Positions 47,323-56,632 of a stretch of 64,000 nucleotides of DNA are shown here, in pieces. The notes beneath the pieces are model-generated. The model did no database searches and was not told the DNA's origin. It was given only the letters and a program-made list of their open reading frames with translations. Numbering within the stretch: the first letter of the stretch is position 1; every line of letters starts with the position of its first letter. Location of the stretch: assembly GCA_002441135.1 (NCBI GenBank), contig DJVJ01000030.1, forward strand, positions 886 to 64,885, given 5' to 3'. The stretch is from Caryophanales bacterium UBA6259 (GTDB lineage Bacteria > Bacillota > Bacilli > Tepidibacillales > Tepidibacillaceae). The position numbers and the translations under genes were made by a program.

Positions 47323-47730
47323 TTAATTTTTCTTAATATTTATGATAACCATTTGACCATATTCATTTTCTTCATAGGTAAAAATGACATGATCTCCCTC
47401 ATTGATTTGATCAATAACTTCTAGTACATTTTGAATTTGTACTGCTACCGGTTCTCCATCAATCATTATCTCTGAAGAATGAGAGTCTATTCTTCCAGAA
47501 TATACCCCTTCCTTCGTTAAACTTGTATTGATATCTTCTGAATCAGATTCTTCATTTGTTTGATCCTCATTTGATGCTTGATCATCCTTTTTGTCTTGAT
47601 CCTCTTTTGGTTGTTCTGCTGCTGGAGGCGTATTTTGATCTTGATCTACCTTTGGTTGGTCAGAATTACACCCAGCTAACAAGCTTAGAATTAAAATAGC
47701 ACTTAAGATAAACACCAATGCTTTTTTCAC
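47323..47730 (-). CDS. Small lipoprotein with acidic linker
   Basis: A 135-residue exported lipoprotein: signal peptide, lipobox SLLAGC at about residue 20, then some 45 residues made almost only of Asp, Glu, Gln, Lys, Pro and Asn, and a compact beta-rich C-terminal domain of about 65 residues (GVYSGRIDSHSSEIMIDG ... INEGDHVIFTYEENEYGQMVI) that looks OB-like. I do not recognise the family. GTG start at 47730 with GGAG 8 nt upstream; a GTG at 47739 overlaps that site. Confidence 0.7.
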   Translation of the reverse strand: MKKALVFILSAILILSLLAGCNSDQPKVDQDQNTPPAAEQPKEDQDKKDDQASNEDQTNEESDSEDINTSLTKEGVYSGRIDSHSSEIMIDGEPVAVQIQNVLEVIDQINEGDHVIFTYEENEYGQMVIINIKKN

Positions 47731-47835
47731 TTTTATCACTCCTTCCTACATAATATTAAGACGTTTCAACCTCCGTTTTGTTTCAAAAATTAATAAGAAT
47801 AGGTTATTATATCCATTTAATCATTTGTAAATATC

Positions 47836-48714
47836 CTATTTGATATCATTCTTGTCAATATATTCAAATAGAAAGGACTGTCCATTCCTATAAAATCTTG
47901 GATCATATATCCCTAATTGCTCATCATTATCCACTACCACAACAAATGGTGACCATGCGTATAACGTCTTAGCCTTTGGATTTTTAGTAAATAAAGTATT
48001 TAAATCTGCATTTTCCTTTGAAATTAAACTAGCTTTAACTTTTCTACCGCTAAGAAGGCTTGCATCCGAAATTTCTACAAGTTCTCCCTTTTTACCAATA
48101 ATCTGAAAGTGACCGGGAAGAAAACTTGCAGATAATGCTATTTGCTCATAATAATTTTTTGATTGCTGGTACAATATATAGCCCTGCCCAGATTGTATTA
48201 CAATATGAGCGGTTATAGCCAATAAAACCATTTTAAATATAAAGGAGGACTTCCACTGTTTCTTTAGCTTAGATAATATAAAACCACTACTAATCAGTCC
48301 CCAAATCACGAAATCAATGATTGGAATCGTTCCGAAGGTGATTCGAATGCTAGAAAAGGGTTCTAAGTATCCAGTTCCCCAAGCATTGAATAAATCACTA
48401 GTAATATGTACAAATACGCTAAATAAAGAAACATAAAAAATACGTTTATCCCTCACATTAAAAATAAGAGCAGTCAATGCAAATAAAGCAATGGCCATAA
48501 AAGGTAGCATAAAGATAGAATGTGTTATCCCTCTATGCCACATCTGATACAATCCTTCGGAATCAAAAAATTTAGATACAACATCACTATCTGGTAAATG
48601 ACTACCAACAACCGCTGTAAACAAAAGTGCACGTCTTTCCTTGATATTCATCTCTTGCTTATCCATCGCCTTATATATAGTTAAACCAAATAATGTATGT
48701 GTAATACTATCCAT
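47836..48714 (-). CDS. YfhP/YdjM-type membrane metal-dependent hydrolase
   Basis: A 292-residue integral membrane protein. The N-terminal motif MDSITHTLFGLTIYKAMD, GSHLPDSDVV, WHRGITHS and HITSDLFNAWG carries the conserved His and Asp residues of the YdjM (DUF457) family, thought to be metal-dependent hydrolases; B. subtilis YfhP is a member. About five membrane helices follow. The substrate is unknown. The ATG at 48714 lies after GGAGG; an in-frame ATG at 48726 overlaps that site. Confidence 0.82.
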   Translation of the reverse strand: MDSITHTLFGLTIYKAMDKQEMNIKERRALLFTAVVGSHLPDSDVVSKFFDSEGLYQMWHRGITHSIFMLPFMAIALFALTALIFNVRDKRIFYVSLFSVFVHITSDLFNAWGTGYLEPFSSIRITFGTIPIIDFVIWGLISSGFILSKLKKQWKSSFIFKMVLLAITAHIVIQSGQGYILYQQSKNYYEQIALSASFLPGHFQIIGKKGELVEISDASLLSGRKVKASLISKENADLNTLFTKNPKAKTLYAWSPFVVVVDNDEQLGIYDPRFYRNGQSFLFEYIDKNDIK

Positions 48715-48784
48715 ATTTTCCTCCAAGTATCTTCGCTACAATCTATTGCTTTTTCTCTATTCTATCGAATAAAGAACAACAAAA

Positions 48785-48821
48785 AAAGCATATAATGGAG
48801 GAAAATCCACTTCTATGCTTT
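48785..48821 (-). terminator. Terminator behind the acetate transporter gene
   Basis: Outer stem AAAGCATA / TATGCTTT with an inner GGA/TCC pairing and a T run on the minus strand. Confidence 0.65.
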
Positions 48822-48849
48822 ATCGTCTTTTAATTAATCAAAGCGATTC

Positions 48850-49461
48850 TTACTTAAAGATTCCTAACGGCTTACCTAGAGGTAAAAACTCTCTTTCAAA
48901 ATGATGGTTCAAAACCGTAGCTGCTGAACCATAAAAGGACACCATTGAAATAGCTAATTCAGACCACGCCGCTAACTGGTGTGAAAACTCAGGTAAAATA
49001 TTAAAGGAACTTAAGGATAAACCAATAAACAATAAATCAATTAGAACAAAAATAGTGAACAATACCTTATTGGTTTCTACTGCTCCAATAGTCATGTAAA
49101 TACTAAAAATCAAATAGCCAACAAAAGCAAAGCCAAGCTGTTTAATATCAATATCAGCTTTCATCGTTTCCCCAAATACACCCATTTGGATTAACCAAGT
49201 AATACCCACTGCGAACCAAAATAGCGCATAAGCAGCAAATGCAGTTGTTCCAAAAATATTATTTCTCTTTGAATCATTAAAACTAGCATACAATTGGGCA
49301 AAGGCCCCTAAAAATAAAGCCCAAGGGATTGCATAAGAGAAGCCTGATGTCACTCCTAGCTTTTGTGATGAGGCAACTAAAGTAACAATTGCTAATCCTA
49401 GTAATCCAATGCCCCCCGGTTCAACCGGTAAATTACTGCCTTGATTTTGATTTCCACTCAT
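48850..49461 (-). CDS. satP: SatP/YaaH-family acetate transporter
   Basis: A 203-residue membrane protein with six helices of the GPR1/FUN34/SatP family. EPGGIGLLGLA replaces the usual NPAPLGL-type entry, and FGTTAFAAYALFW and AVGITWL-type segments fit the family. These proteins move acetate or succinate with protons. Acetate is an end product of lysine and butyrate-type fermentation, encoded close by, so export or uptake of acetate fits. The ATG at 49461 follows GGGAGAG; the ATG at 49476 overlaps that site. Confidence 0.87.
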   Translation of the reverse strand: MSGNQNQGSNLPVEPGGIGLLGLAIVTLVASSQKLGVTSGFSYAIPWALFLGAFAQLYASFNDSKRNNIFGTTAFAAYALFWFAVGITWLIQMGVFGETMKADIDIKQLGFAFVGYLIFSIYMTIGAVETNKVLFTIFVLIDLLFIGLSLSSFNILPEFSHQLAAWSELAISMVSFYGSAATVLNHHFEREFLPLGKPLGIFK

Positions 49462-49662
49462 AAGTTTCTCTCCCATTTCTTTTTCTTTTTATCTATCTAT
49501 TTATCCCCTCTTGATACTATCAGATAAGTTTTCTGACTTCAATAAAAACTTAAAATATTACCAATTTTGTATTTATTGTTACATTTTTTAATGAATAATA
49601 AATTTAGATAAAAAGGAAATACTATCAAGCTAAGAGTTGTTTTCTCAAAGGCTGGTGGTCTT

Positions 49663-50676
49663 TTGAAATATTTTATCGGACTTATATATAACATCGTTGA
49701 AATTAGTCTAAAAAAACTACTTTTTTATACCCTTATTTTCTTGATTTTTAATGCAGCAATGTTTACCCTAATTGAACCCCAAACCTTTTATAATTTTTTT
49801 ATCAGTCTTTGGTATGTTCTAGTAACAATGACAACCGTTGGTTATGGAGATATCTATCCAACAAGCTCCATTGGCAAAGCCTATGCAATTTTTTTGTTTT
49901 TTACTGGCATTGGGCTTTATGGCGTAGTTATCGGTAAAATAATAGAAAGAATAGGTAATCATAATAAACAAAGGATTGAGGGAAAAGTGGAATATATCGG
50001 GAAAGATCATATTGTGATCATCGGTTGGAACTCTAAAACAGATGCAGCGATTGAAGATATACTTGCTAATAGTACATCAAATATCGTAGTGATTGATCAA
50101 GCAGAAAAAGCTCCATATATTAAAGAACGATTATACTACATTAAGGGATCGCCAGCTAGAAAGGATGTTCTTAATAAAGCAAATATCAAGTATGCAAAAT
50201 CTTGTATTGTTTTTGCTGATGAAAAGCTAATTGATTTAGATGAAAGAGATGCTAAAAGCTTATTAATTGTTTCTACAATAGAAAGTATTTCCGAAGAAAT
50301 ATACACCATTGCAGAAATTATGAATCCAGAGCACACTGATAACTTTAGATCTAATAAAGTAGAAAAATTTCTTTATCCTCAAAGTACTATTTCTCATCTT
50401 GTTGCTCAAGAAGCAATGAATCACGGAGTAATTGATGTTTTAACTCAATTAGGAACCATGCAAAAGGGTGTCAATTTATATACGATAAAAAAGAAAACGG
50501 AATGGATTACTTATAGAGATGCATTTTATTCACTAATTGAAATAGGAGCTACTTTATTAGCGGATAAAAGTTGTTTAAATATTAGTACTAGATTAGATGA
50601 AAAAATCCCCGCAGATCACAATTTAACAGTCATCTGCTCCAAAGAAATCTATGATCAGTATTTGAATTTAATATAA
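49663..50676 (+). CDS. Two-helix potassium channel with RCK domain
   Basis: A 337-residue protein. Two membrane helices enclose the pore loop with the selectivity filter TVGYGD (about 58-63). The cytosolic TrkA-N/RCK domain (about 110-240, IVIIGWNSKTDAA as nucleotide-binding start) and a C-terminal RCK-C part follow. It is similar in build to YugO of B. subtilis, a potassium channel involved in electrical signalling, and to MthK. TTG start (49663) with only a modest ribosome site (GGCTGGTGG). It converges on the lysine operon. Confidence 0.88.
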   Translation: MKYFIGLIYNIVEISLKKLLFYTLIFLIFNAAMFTLIEPQTFYNFFISLWYVLVTMTTVGYGDIYPTSSIGKAYAIFLFFTGIGLYGVVIGKIIERIGNHNKQRIEGKVEYIGKDHIVIIGWNSKTDAAIEDILANSTSNIVVIDQAEKAPYIKERLYYIKGSPARKDVLNKANIKYAKSCIVFADEKLIDLDERDAKSLLIVSTIESISEEIYTIAEIMNPEHTDNFRSNKVEKFLYPQSTISHLVAQEAMNHGVIDVLTQLGTMQKGVNLYTIKKKTEWITYRDAFYSLIEIGATLLADKSCLNISTRLDEKIPADHNLTVICSKEIYDQYLNLI

Positions 50677-50705
50677 ATAGGATATCCTGTGAAGGGATAT
50701 CCTAT
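50677..50705. terminator. Bidirectional terminator between channel gene and kamE
   Basis: Stem AATAGGATATCC / GGATATCCTATT with a 5-nt loop. It ends the plus-strand channel gene and the minus-strand lysine operon. Confidence 0.75.
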
Positions 50706-50709
50706 TTGT

Positions 50710-51447
50710 TTATCGCTGTATAATTTTTTCTACTATAAAAGATGCGACCTCTGAAGCTTTTGTCCCTGGGCCAAACCCTGCGTCATAGCCTAATTCACTG
50801 GCCAACTCATGGCTAATTCTTGGCCCCCCACAAATTAACAATATTTTCCTCCGAAGATTAGCAGCCTCCATCATTTCTACAAGCTCAGTTAAATTGGCTA
50901 AATGAATTCCTTTTTGTGTAACCACTTGCGAAACTAGAATAGCGTCTGCATTCAGTTCAACTGCTTTCTCTAAAAGGTCTTCATTTTTAACCTGTGAACC
51001 TAAATTATATGCTTCAATTTCAGGATAGCGCTCTAAGCCATATTCCCCATCATAACCCTTCATATTCATGATTGCATCAATTCCTACTGTGTGTGCATCA
51101 GTCCCAGTACAGGCTCCAACAACAACGATTTTTCTATTGATTTGTTCTTTAATGACTTGATTTATTTTGTAAAAGTCCATGCTTTGTTTATTTATTGCTG
51201 GTACAGTAATACTTGAATAGTCGATTGTAAAAGGAACCTTACCATATAATACAAAAAAGGTAAAATCTTCATCTAACCCTTCCATATGATAGACCATTAC
51301 TTCTTCTAATCCTAGCTTCATGCCAATCTGTTTTGCGGCTTCTTTTGCCTTTTCGCCAATTGGTACTGGAAGGGTAAAGCTAATTTGAACAGCACCATCA
51401 TTCATCGTATCTCCGTATGGTTTAATGTTTATAGGTTCATTTGGCAT
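50710..51447 (-). CDS. kamE: Lysine 5,6-aminomutase beta subunit
   Basis: A 245-residue B12-binding subunit of (beta-)lysine 5,6-aminomutase. The cobalamin motif is TDAHTVGIDAI, whose His ligates cobalt. The following MNMKGYDGEYGLERY segment holds the Lys that in this family forms the PLP aldimine. With KamD it moves the terminal amino group of beta-lysine to give 3,5-diaminohexanoate. It is the last gene of the lysine operon, 10 bp behind kamD. A TTG directly before the ATG (51450) has the better ribosome spacing (10 against 13 nt), so the true start may be one codon earlier. Confidence 0.95.
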   Translation of the reverse strand: MPNEPINIKPYGDTMNDGAVQISFTLPVPIGEKAKEAAKQIGMKLGLEEVMVYHMEGLDEDFTFFVLYGKVPFTIDYSSITVPAINKQSMDFYKINQVIKEQINRKIVVVGACTGTDAHTVGIDAIMNMKGYDGEYGLERYPEIEAYNLGSQVKNEDLLEKAVELNADAILVSQVVTQKGIHLANLTELVEMMEAANLRRKILLICGGPRISHELASELGYDAGFGPGTKASEVASFIVEKIIQR

Positions 51448-51457
51448 CAATTTTCAA

Positions 51458-53020
51458 TTACCCTCCTATTCCAAGTTCTTTTTTCATTAGCAGTTCAAAG
51501 GGATTAAAATAGTTTTTTTCCTTCAAAAATACTCCCTCTAATCCCTTTCCACCGTAAAAAGAGCGCTTAACATTTGCAAATCTTCCTGCACTAATCGCTT
51601 CAAACAACCCTAAATCTTCAATTTCCTTTAGCATCATGCTTGCTTTTTCAAGAACCTCATTCGCTCTTTTAGCAATCAACCCATTAGGAACAAATTCTAT
51701 TTCCTCATGTAAATCCTTCATATTATTTTTAATATATTTTGCATTATCTAACGCTAATTTCCGATCCTGCATATGAGGAGTATGCATTGCTTCTGTCATC
51801 ATTCCGAGCAATTGAATTCCTTGGTTTGTCATTACTCCTGCAACATTAAATAATGCATTTTGAATATATCCCATAAAGATATTTCCCGTCATATATTTGG
51901 TTGGTGGCATATATTTTAATGGTGCCCTTGGAAAAATTTGTCTTGCTAATTGGGCTTGTGCTAATTCAAGCAGGAAGCCATTTTCTAATTTTGGATTTAT
52001 CTCAAAGGCATGACCTAACCCCATTTGTTCATGTGGCAATCCTGCTTTTATGGCAAATTGTTCATTAATAAACTGTGATGCAAGTACTGTATGAGCCTCT
52101 TCCACCGCATCAGCAGTTGTTAAGTAATTGTCCTCCCCTGTATTAATAATAATGCCTGACAAACTGATAAGCATCCGGGAAAATGCCTGATCGATTAACG
52201 TTCTTTGCATATTGATATCTCTAAATAATATCCCGTATAATGCATCATTTAACATGACATCCAATCTTTCCATTCCACCAATTGCCGCAATCTCTGGCAT
52301 ACATAGTCCAGAGCTATAATTACAAAGACTAACATACCGATTAACCTCGTTACTTACTTCATCAAGTGCAGCCCGCATAATTTTAAAATTTTCTTGTGTA
52401 GCATAGGTTCCTCCATATCCCTCTCGTGTTGCACCATAGGGAACATAGTCTAATAAGCTCTGTCCTGTCGTTCTAATTACTGCGATAATGTCTGCTCCTT
52501 GCCTTACTGCTGCCTTTGCTTGAATCACATCCTCATAAATATCCCCTGTTGCAACAATCACATATAAAAACGGTTTGCTCCCCTCACCCATTTTTGTAAT
52601 GAGTGCTTCCCTAGATTGACGTTGTTTCATTAAAATGTTCAACCCTTTTTCTGCTAGCAAATTCCCTTCTTTCTTTACCTCGTCCATTGGAACTGATCTT
52701 ACATCGTCCCAATTAATTTTATCCATCTCTGCTAATTCAGCAACTTCCTGTGGACTAATCCCATATGTAATCATTGCCTTTATTAACCAAGGGATCGCAC
52801 CTTCCGCTAATAGGCCTTTTTTTTGTAATAGGTCAACTAAACTATTGGCGTAAGGAACACCATCACTATTTACACCATCAATTCCGGATAACCGTAGCAC
52901 TGTTCTTTCAATGGACACCGTACTACGATCTTGAATAAAATCAAAAACCTGATCTGCAATTTTATTTGCTGAGAGACGGGATTTTTCAATTAATTCTTCA
53001 TTTAGGTGAAGTTTTGCCAT
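51458..53020 (-). CDS. kamD: Lysine 5,6-aminomutase alpha subunit
   Basis: A 520-residue alpha subunit forming the TIM-barrel that binds PLP, adenosylcobalamin and substrate, paired with KamE. Family-typical stretches are RQGADIIAVIRTTGQSLLDYVPYG (about 173-196), EGYGGTYATQENFKIMR and PLKYMPPTKYMTGNIF (about 377-392). Its start overlaps the end of kamC by 23 bp, suggesting translational coupling. The ATG at 53020 has GGGGG 7 nt upstream. Confidence 0.95.
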   Translation of the reverse strand: MAKLHLNEELIEKSRLSANKIADQVFDFIQDRSTVSIERTVLRLSGIDGVNSDGVPYANSLVDLLQKKGLLAEGAIPWLIKAMITYGISPQEVAELAEMDKINWDDVRSVPMDEVKKEGNLLAEKGLNILMKQRQSREALITKMGEGSKPFLYVIVATGDIYEDVIQAKAAVRQGADIIAVIRTTGQSLLDYVPYGATREGYGGTYATQENFKIMRAALDEVSNEVNRYVSLCNYSSGLCMPEIAAIGGMERLDVMLNDALYGILFRDINMQRTLIDQAFSRMLISLSGIIINTGEDNYLTTADAVEEAHTVLASQFINEQFAIKAGLPHEQMGLGHAFEINPKLENGFLLELAQAQLARQIFPRAPLKYMPPTKYMTGNIFMGYIQNALFNVAGVMTNQGIQLLGMMTEAMHTPHMQDRKLALDNAKYIKNNMKDLHEEIEFVPNGLIAKRANEVLEKASMMLKEIEDLGLFEAISAGRFANVKRSFYGGKGLEGVFLKEKNYFNPFELLMKKELGIGG

Positions 53021-54437
53021 CAATATTCCCCCTAAAATATTCTTTTGCTTCCTTTATAATGGATGTTGGTAGGTTAAAGTTCTCAGCAATAGAGATCCCC
53101 TCATACACCATTTTCCCTTGAATTACCTTTTTTAGATGAAATTCTTTCATTTCGTATAATTCCAAGCCTTTTTCTAAAATAAGCTTCGGAAAATGAGAAA
53201 CGACAATACTAAAGCTTTCTTCCTTTATCCGTAAATATCTAGATATGGCTATTGCTAGGGCTTCCCCTTCGATGGGATTTGTTCCCTTCCCAATCTCATC
53301 TAATAAATATAGAGTAGGCTTGCTTAATATCAGTTCCTTTCCCAACCGACTTATTTCAGAGGCAAACGAGCTTAACCCCTCTTCTATATTTTGATAGTCT
53401 CCGGTCAGGATAGATAAATGATCAAAGAAAAAGGACTCAAATTGTTTAGCTGGTACGTAAAAACCAAATTGAGCCAGTGCTTGTAAAAAACCAACGGTTC
53501 GAAGAACCACTGTTTTACCACTCATATTTGCACCATAAAGTATAATTTGACGTTGTTCTATTTCAAGAGATATAGGTTCCATTCTTCTTTTATTCCATAG
53601 CTTATTAAAATAGGGATGGAAGCCCTCTAAAATTAAAATTTGCCTTTCCTTACTAGAGGATGTTAATTGTGGTCTGCAGGAATTCGTTTCCAATGCCATC
53701 CTTGCTTTTTGAAATACAACCTCCAATTTACCCCAACCATAATAGGCCATCAGTAAATATTTAAATGTTGGTTTAATTTTTTCAATTGCTTCTAACATCT
53801 GCTGCTTTTCTTTCTTTTTTATTATCATTTCAATTTTTTTTAGTTGCCTTTGAACAATGATTTCCTTTGTAGCTTGATATTCTCTTTCCTTTTTTAGTAA
53901 TCGTCTTTTAAATGCTCTTAGCCTTCTTAAACCAGCATCATCTAAATCCTCAAAGGCGAAGGTTTTATGATATTCTCCATTTCCATTAGGCTGTAACACT
54001 TCAAGAATACTGATCCAATCAAAATCAATACTTCGAACCCACTCTTCCTCTATTCCATCCAATTTCTTTAAATCTAGCTTTTTTAGAACTAGGCTTAATA
54101 GATGACTGAACCAAAGAAATTGCTTAATGCGAAAAAAATCGGTTAGTAAATCGATTGCTTCCCAATGATCTTCTAAAAGATTTTTTAAAAGAACATCAAT
54201 ATCATCGAGATAAACATAAAGGGAATTTATTTCATGTGAGAAGCTTTTGTCTCCCTTTATTGCCCGAATCATCCATCCGATTTGTTCTAGGTCATTGTTC
54301 CATTGTTGTTCTTCAGTAGAAAAGTAAGGCTGCATTTTGCTCCAAAAGAAAAGACCAACCCTACTATTTGGACGATATTCACTTAAAATTTGATCAAGAA
54401 AAATTTTCTTACGAGTATCTTCAAGAAAATAGGTCAT
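52998..54437 (-). CDS. kamC: MutS-like ATPase, lysine 5,6-aminomutase reactivase KamC
   Basis: A 479-residue protein. A MutS-type ATPase fills the C-terminal half: Walker A YGANMSGKT (about 297-305), Walker B TLYLLDEIGKGTNP (about 370-383). The N-terminal half is helical, with a predicted coiled coil near 175-225, and has no mismatch-recognition domain. In lysine-fermenting anaerobes a MutS-like protein in this gene position is named KamC, part of an ATP-driven complex with KamB that reactivates the B12-dependent aminomutase. Function here is assigned by this context. ATG start at 54437; a GTG at 54446 overlaps the ribosome site. Confidence 0.85.
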   Translation of the reverse strand: MTYFLEDTRKKIFLDQILSEYRPNSRVGLFFWSKMQPYFSTEEQQWNNDLEQIGWMIRAIKGDKSFSHEINSLYVYLDDIDVLLKNLLEDHWEAIDLLTDFFRIKQFLWFSHLLSLVLKKLDLKKLDGIEEEWVRSIDFDWISILEVLQPNGNGEYHKTFAFEDLDDAGLRRLRAFKRRLLKKEREYQATKEIIVQRQLKKIEMIIKKKEKQQMLEAIEKIKPTFKYLLMAYYGWGKLEVVFQKARMALETNSCRPQLTSSSKERQILILEGFHPYFNKLWNKRRMEPISLEIEQRQIILYGANMSGKTVVLRTVGFLQALAQFGFYVPAKQFESFFFDHLSILTGDYQNIEEGLSSFASEISRLGKELILSKPTLYLLDEIGKGTNPIEGEALAIAISRYLRIKEESFSIVVSHFPKLILEKGLELYEMKEFHLKKVIQGKMVYEGISIAENFNLPTSIIKEAKEYFRGNIDGKTSPK

Positions 54438-54483
54438 AAACCACACCTTTTCTAATAATGGCTATTCTAGCAATAATCCTAGG

Positions 54484-55296
54484 TTACTTAATCTCTAGTA
54501 TTTTTCTAGCTTCTTCTGGTGTTGCGATTTCCCTCCCAAATTCATTCGCAAGCCTTACTACTCTTGCTACTAATTCAGCATTTCCTTTCGCTAATACACC
54601 CTTTTTATAATATATGTTGTCTTCTAAACCTACTCGTATATTTCCTCCTAAAGGAATTGCATGCATCGCCATCATAAGCTGGAATCTACCCATTCCTGCA
54701 ACACTCCATGTAGCATCTTTTGGTATTTGATGGATTAAATTAACCAAATTATCAATAGTAGCAGGTATTCCGCCAGCTACCCCCATTACAAAATCAAAAT
54801 GAAGATGTCCCTCCACTAGCCCTTCCTTGACTAGTCCTAAAGCATTATTAATCATCCCCACATCGAAAATCTCAAATTCTGGTCGAACCCCATACTCCTT
54901 GATTTTGCTTGCAAAGAAGCGAATATCCTCAGGGCGATTTAAAAAAACATCATTGCTAAAATTGACTGTACCTGTAGTTAGGGTTGCCATCTCTGGGCGA
55001 AGGGTCACTGGTTGAATTCTCTCCGCTGGTGTCATTCCAACCGCACCACCAGTAGAAACTTGAATAATAATATCTGTTCGTTCCTTAATTTTATTGATGG
55101 TTTCCCTAAATACCTCAACATCCTGAGTTGGTAGACCATTTTCATCTCTAACGTGAAGGTGCACAATCGAAGCCCCAGCTTGCTGAACCTTTTCCACTTC
55201 AATAGCAATTTCCTCAGGAGTGACCGGTAAATATGGGGTATGTTCTCTAGTAACCTCTGCTCCTACAACTGCAGCGGTAATAATTAGCTTACTCAT
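54484..55296 (-). CDS. kce: 3-keto-5-aminohexanoate cleavage enzyme
   Basis: A 270-residue BKACE-family (beta-keto acid cleavage) enzyme, TIM barrel with one zinc. Zinc ligands: the two His of VHLHVRDE (about 44-51) and the Glu in [10 protein letters not shown] (about 225-234). It reacts 3-keto-5-aminohexanoate with acetyl-CoA to give acetoacetate and 3-aminobutyryl-CoA. It overlaps the end of kal by 8 bp. ATG at 55296 is chosen; a GTG 9 bp upstream lies in the ribosome site. Confidence 0.94.
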   Translation of the reverse strand: MSKLIITAAVVGAEVTREHTPYLPVTPEEIAIEVEKVQQAGASIVHLHVRDENGLPTQDVEVFRETINKIKERTDIIIQVSTGGAVGMTPAERIQPVTLRPEMATLTTGTVNFSNDVFLNRPEDIRFFASKIKEYGVRPEFEIFDVGMINNALGLVKEGLVEGHLHFDFVMGVAGGIPATIDNLVNLIHQIPKDATWSVAGMGRFQLMMAMHAIPLGGNIRVGLEDNIYYKKGVLAKGNAELVARVVRLANEFGREIATPEEARKILEIK

Positions 55297-55690
55297 CTTT
55301 TTCACCTAATTTCTGCAAGTGTTTAGGGACTACACAGGTTCCTGAAGCCTTCGTTACTAGTATTGGATTCTCTAGAAATCTAGCTTGGGATGGATTAGCT
55401 GGATCAACATTTCCTTCTACTACCTTATATGCTTCAAAGCTCATCTTCCTTGAGGTATTTCCTACATGAATAATCCTTCCCCTTGCTTCAATATAATCCC
55501 CTGCATAGATTGGGGCTTTAAACTCAACATTATCATAGGCTACAAACAGTCCTTCATCCCCATCTAATCGAATTAATAGCTCTGTTGCCACATCCCCAAA
55601 TAAAGCTAAAACTCTAGCACCATCTACAAGATTCCCACTATAATGGGCATCTGCTTGTGACATTCTTAATCGAATTAACACGTCATCCAT
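55289..55690 (-). CDS. kal: 3-aminobutyryl-CoA ammonia-lyase
   Basis: A 133-residue hotdog-fold enzyme that removes ammonia from 3-aminobutyryl-CoA to give crotonyl-CoA. The typical opening [20 protein letters not shown] and the middle [20 protein letters not shown] match Kal proteins of lysine fermenters. It starts 3 bp after kamB and overlaps kce. ATG start with GGGGGAG upstream. Confidence 0.93.
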   Translation of the reverse strand: MDDVLIRLRMSQADAHYSGNLVDGARVLALFGDVATELLIRLDGDEGLFVAYDNVEFKAPIYAGDYIEARGRIIHVGNTSRKMSFEAYKVVEGNVDPANPSQARFLENPILVTKASGTCVVPKHLQKLGEKDE

Positions 55691-55693
55691 TGT

Positions 55694-56632
55694 TTACTCC
55701 CCCAAATTTTTATAATCAAAAACATTAATAATCTCAATATCCCCATGATTATATTTATGAAGAATAGCCTGAGTTTTCTCCTTCATCTCATTTGCCGAAA
55801 ACCGGTAACCCTCAGGAGAATAGGGATTAATTGCAATTCCAGCAATTTCGATTGGATATAACACCTGAATATCCCCACCCATCCGATTCCACTTCATTAA
55901 CATTTCTCTACTTAAAAAGCTTTTTAGACCATGATCTAAAATAATGGTAAGTCCCTTTTGTTGTTTCATTATTTTATTTAATGTTTTTTCTGTGAGAATC
56001 CCTTTGACAAATATCCAATTAGAAGCTTCTATTTTTCCATTTTCAATCGCTAATCGAATTTCATCATTAGATACCTGAGGATAGAAAAATGGTTTAAGCT
56101 TTTCTTCAACAAGCTGCCAAAGGATGCGTTTATCCTGATGTAAGCTTGCGCCAATGACAAGATATACCTGATCAGCCAATAATGGAGCTGCACCTGCCAT
56201 GCGGTCAAAAGCACCATCTATTAAAAATTCATCGACTGAATAAACCTCAAGCATTTTAATGATTTTTCTAACAGAGTCAACAGTGGGAGTACCCATCAGT
56301 TTAACCGTTCCACCTGATAGTGCTTGTGCAAGAAAAGTAGGACCAAGCATTGAAGAATCTTCGACTATTTCCAAAATTCTAAAGCTTGCAGTACCTTCCT
56401 TTAAGCCAGCTGCTGTTGTAGCAACAATAGTGCCCTCTGGAATCCAAATACTTGGTTTTTCTTTGCCTGAGAGTAAATCAGCCTTTTCTCCATCGACACC
56501 AATGCTCGCTGTTGCCAACCTTACTTTGTTCTGCTGCTTTTTCTGAATTAAAAAATTGAGAAATGTAGTCTTTCCTGCATTTTTTGATAATCCAATAATA
56601 CTGGTGGTTCTGATTTGCACTTTTTTATTCAT
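55694..56632 (-). CDS. kamB: Lysine 5,6-aminomutase reactivase subunit KamB
   Basis: A 312-residue P-loop protein with an N-terminal Walker A-like IGLSKNAGKTT (about 13-23). The following text, including GTPTVDSVRKIIKML and FLIDGAFDRMAGAAP, fits the KamB family of lysine fermentation clusters. KamB acts with the MutS-like KamC to restore inactivated lysine 5,6-aminomutase. Its ATG at 56632 overlaps the end of kamA by 8 bp (translational coupling); the open frame extends to a TTG at 56653 inside kamA. Confidence 0.87.
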   Translation of the reverse strand: MNKKVQIRTTSIIGLSKNAGKTTFLNFLIQKKQQNKVRLATASIGVDGEKADLLSGKEKPSIWIPEGTIVATTAAGLKEGTASFRILEIVEDSSMLGPTFLAQALSGGTVKLMGTPTVDSVRKIIKMLEVYSVDEFLIDGAFDRMAGAAPLLADQVYLVIGASLHQDKRILWQLVEEKLKPFFYPQVSNDEIRLAIENGKIEASNWIFVKGILTEKTLNKIMKQQKGLTIILDHGLKSFLSREMLMKWNRMGGDIQVLYPIEIAGIAINPYSPEGYRFSANEMKEKTQAILHKYNHGDIEIINVFDYKNLGE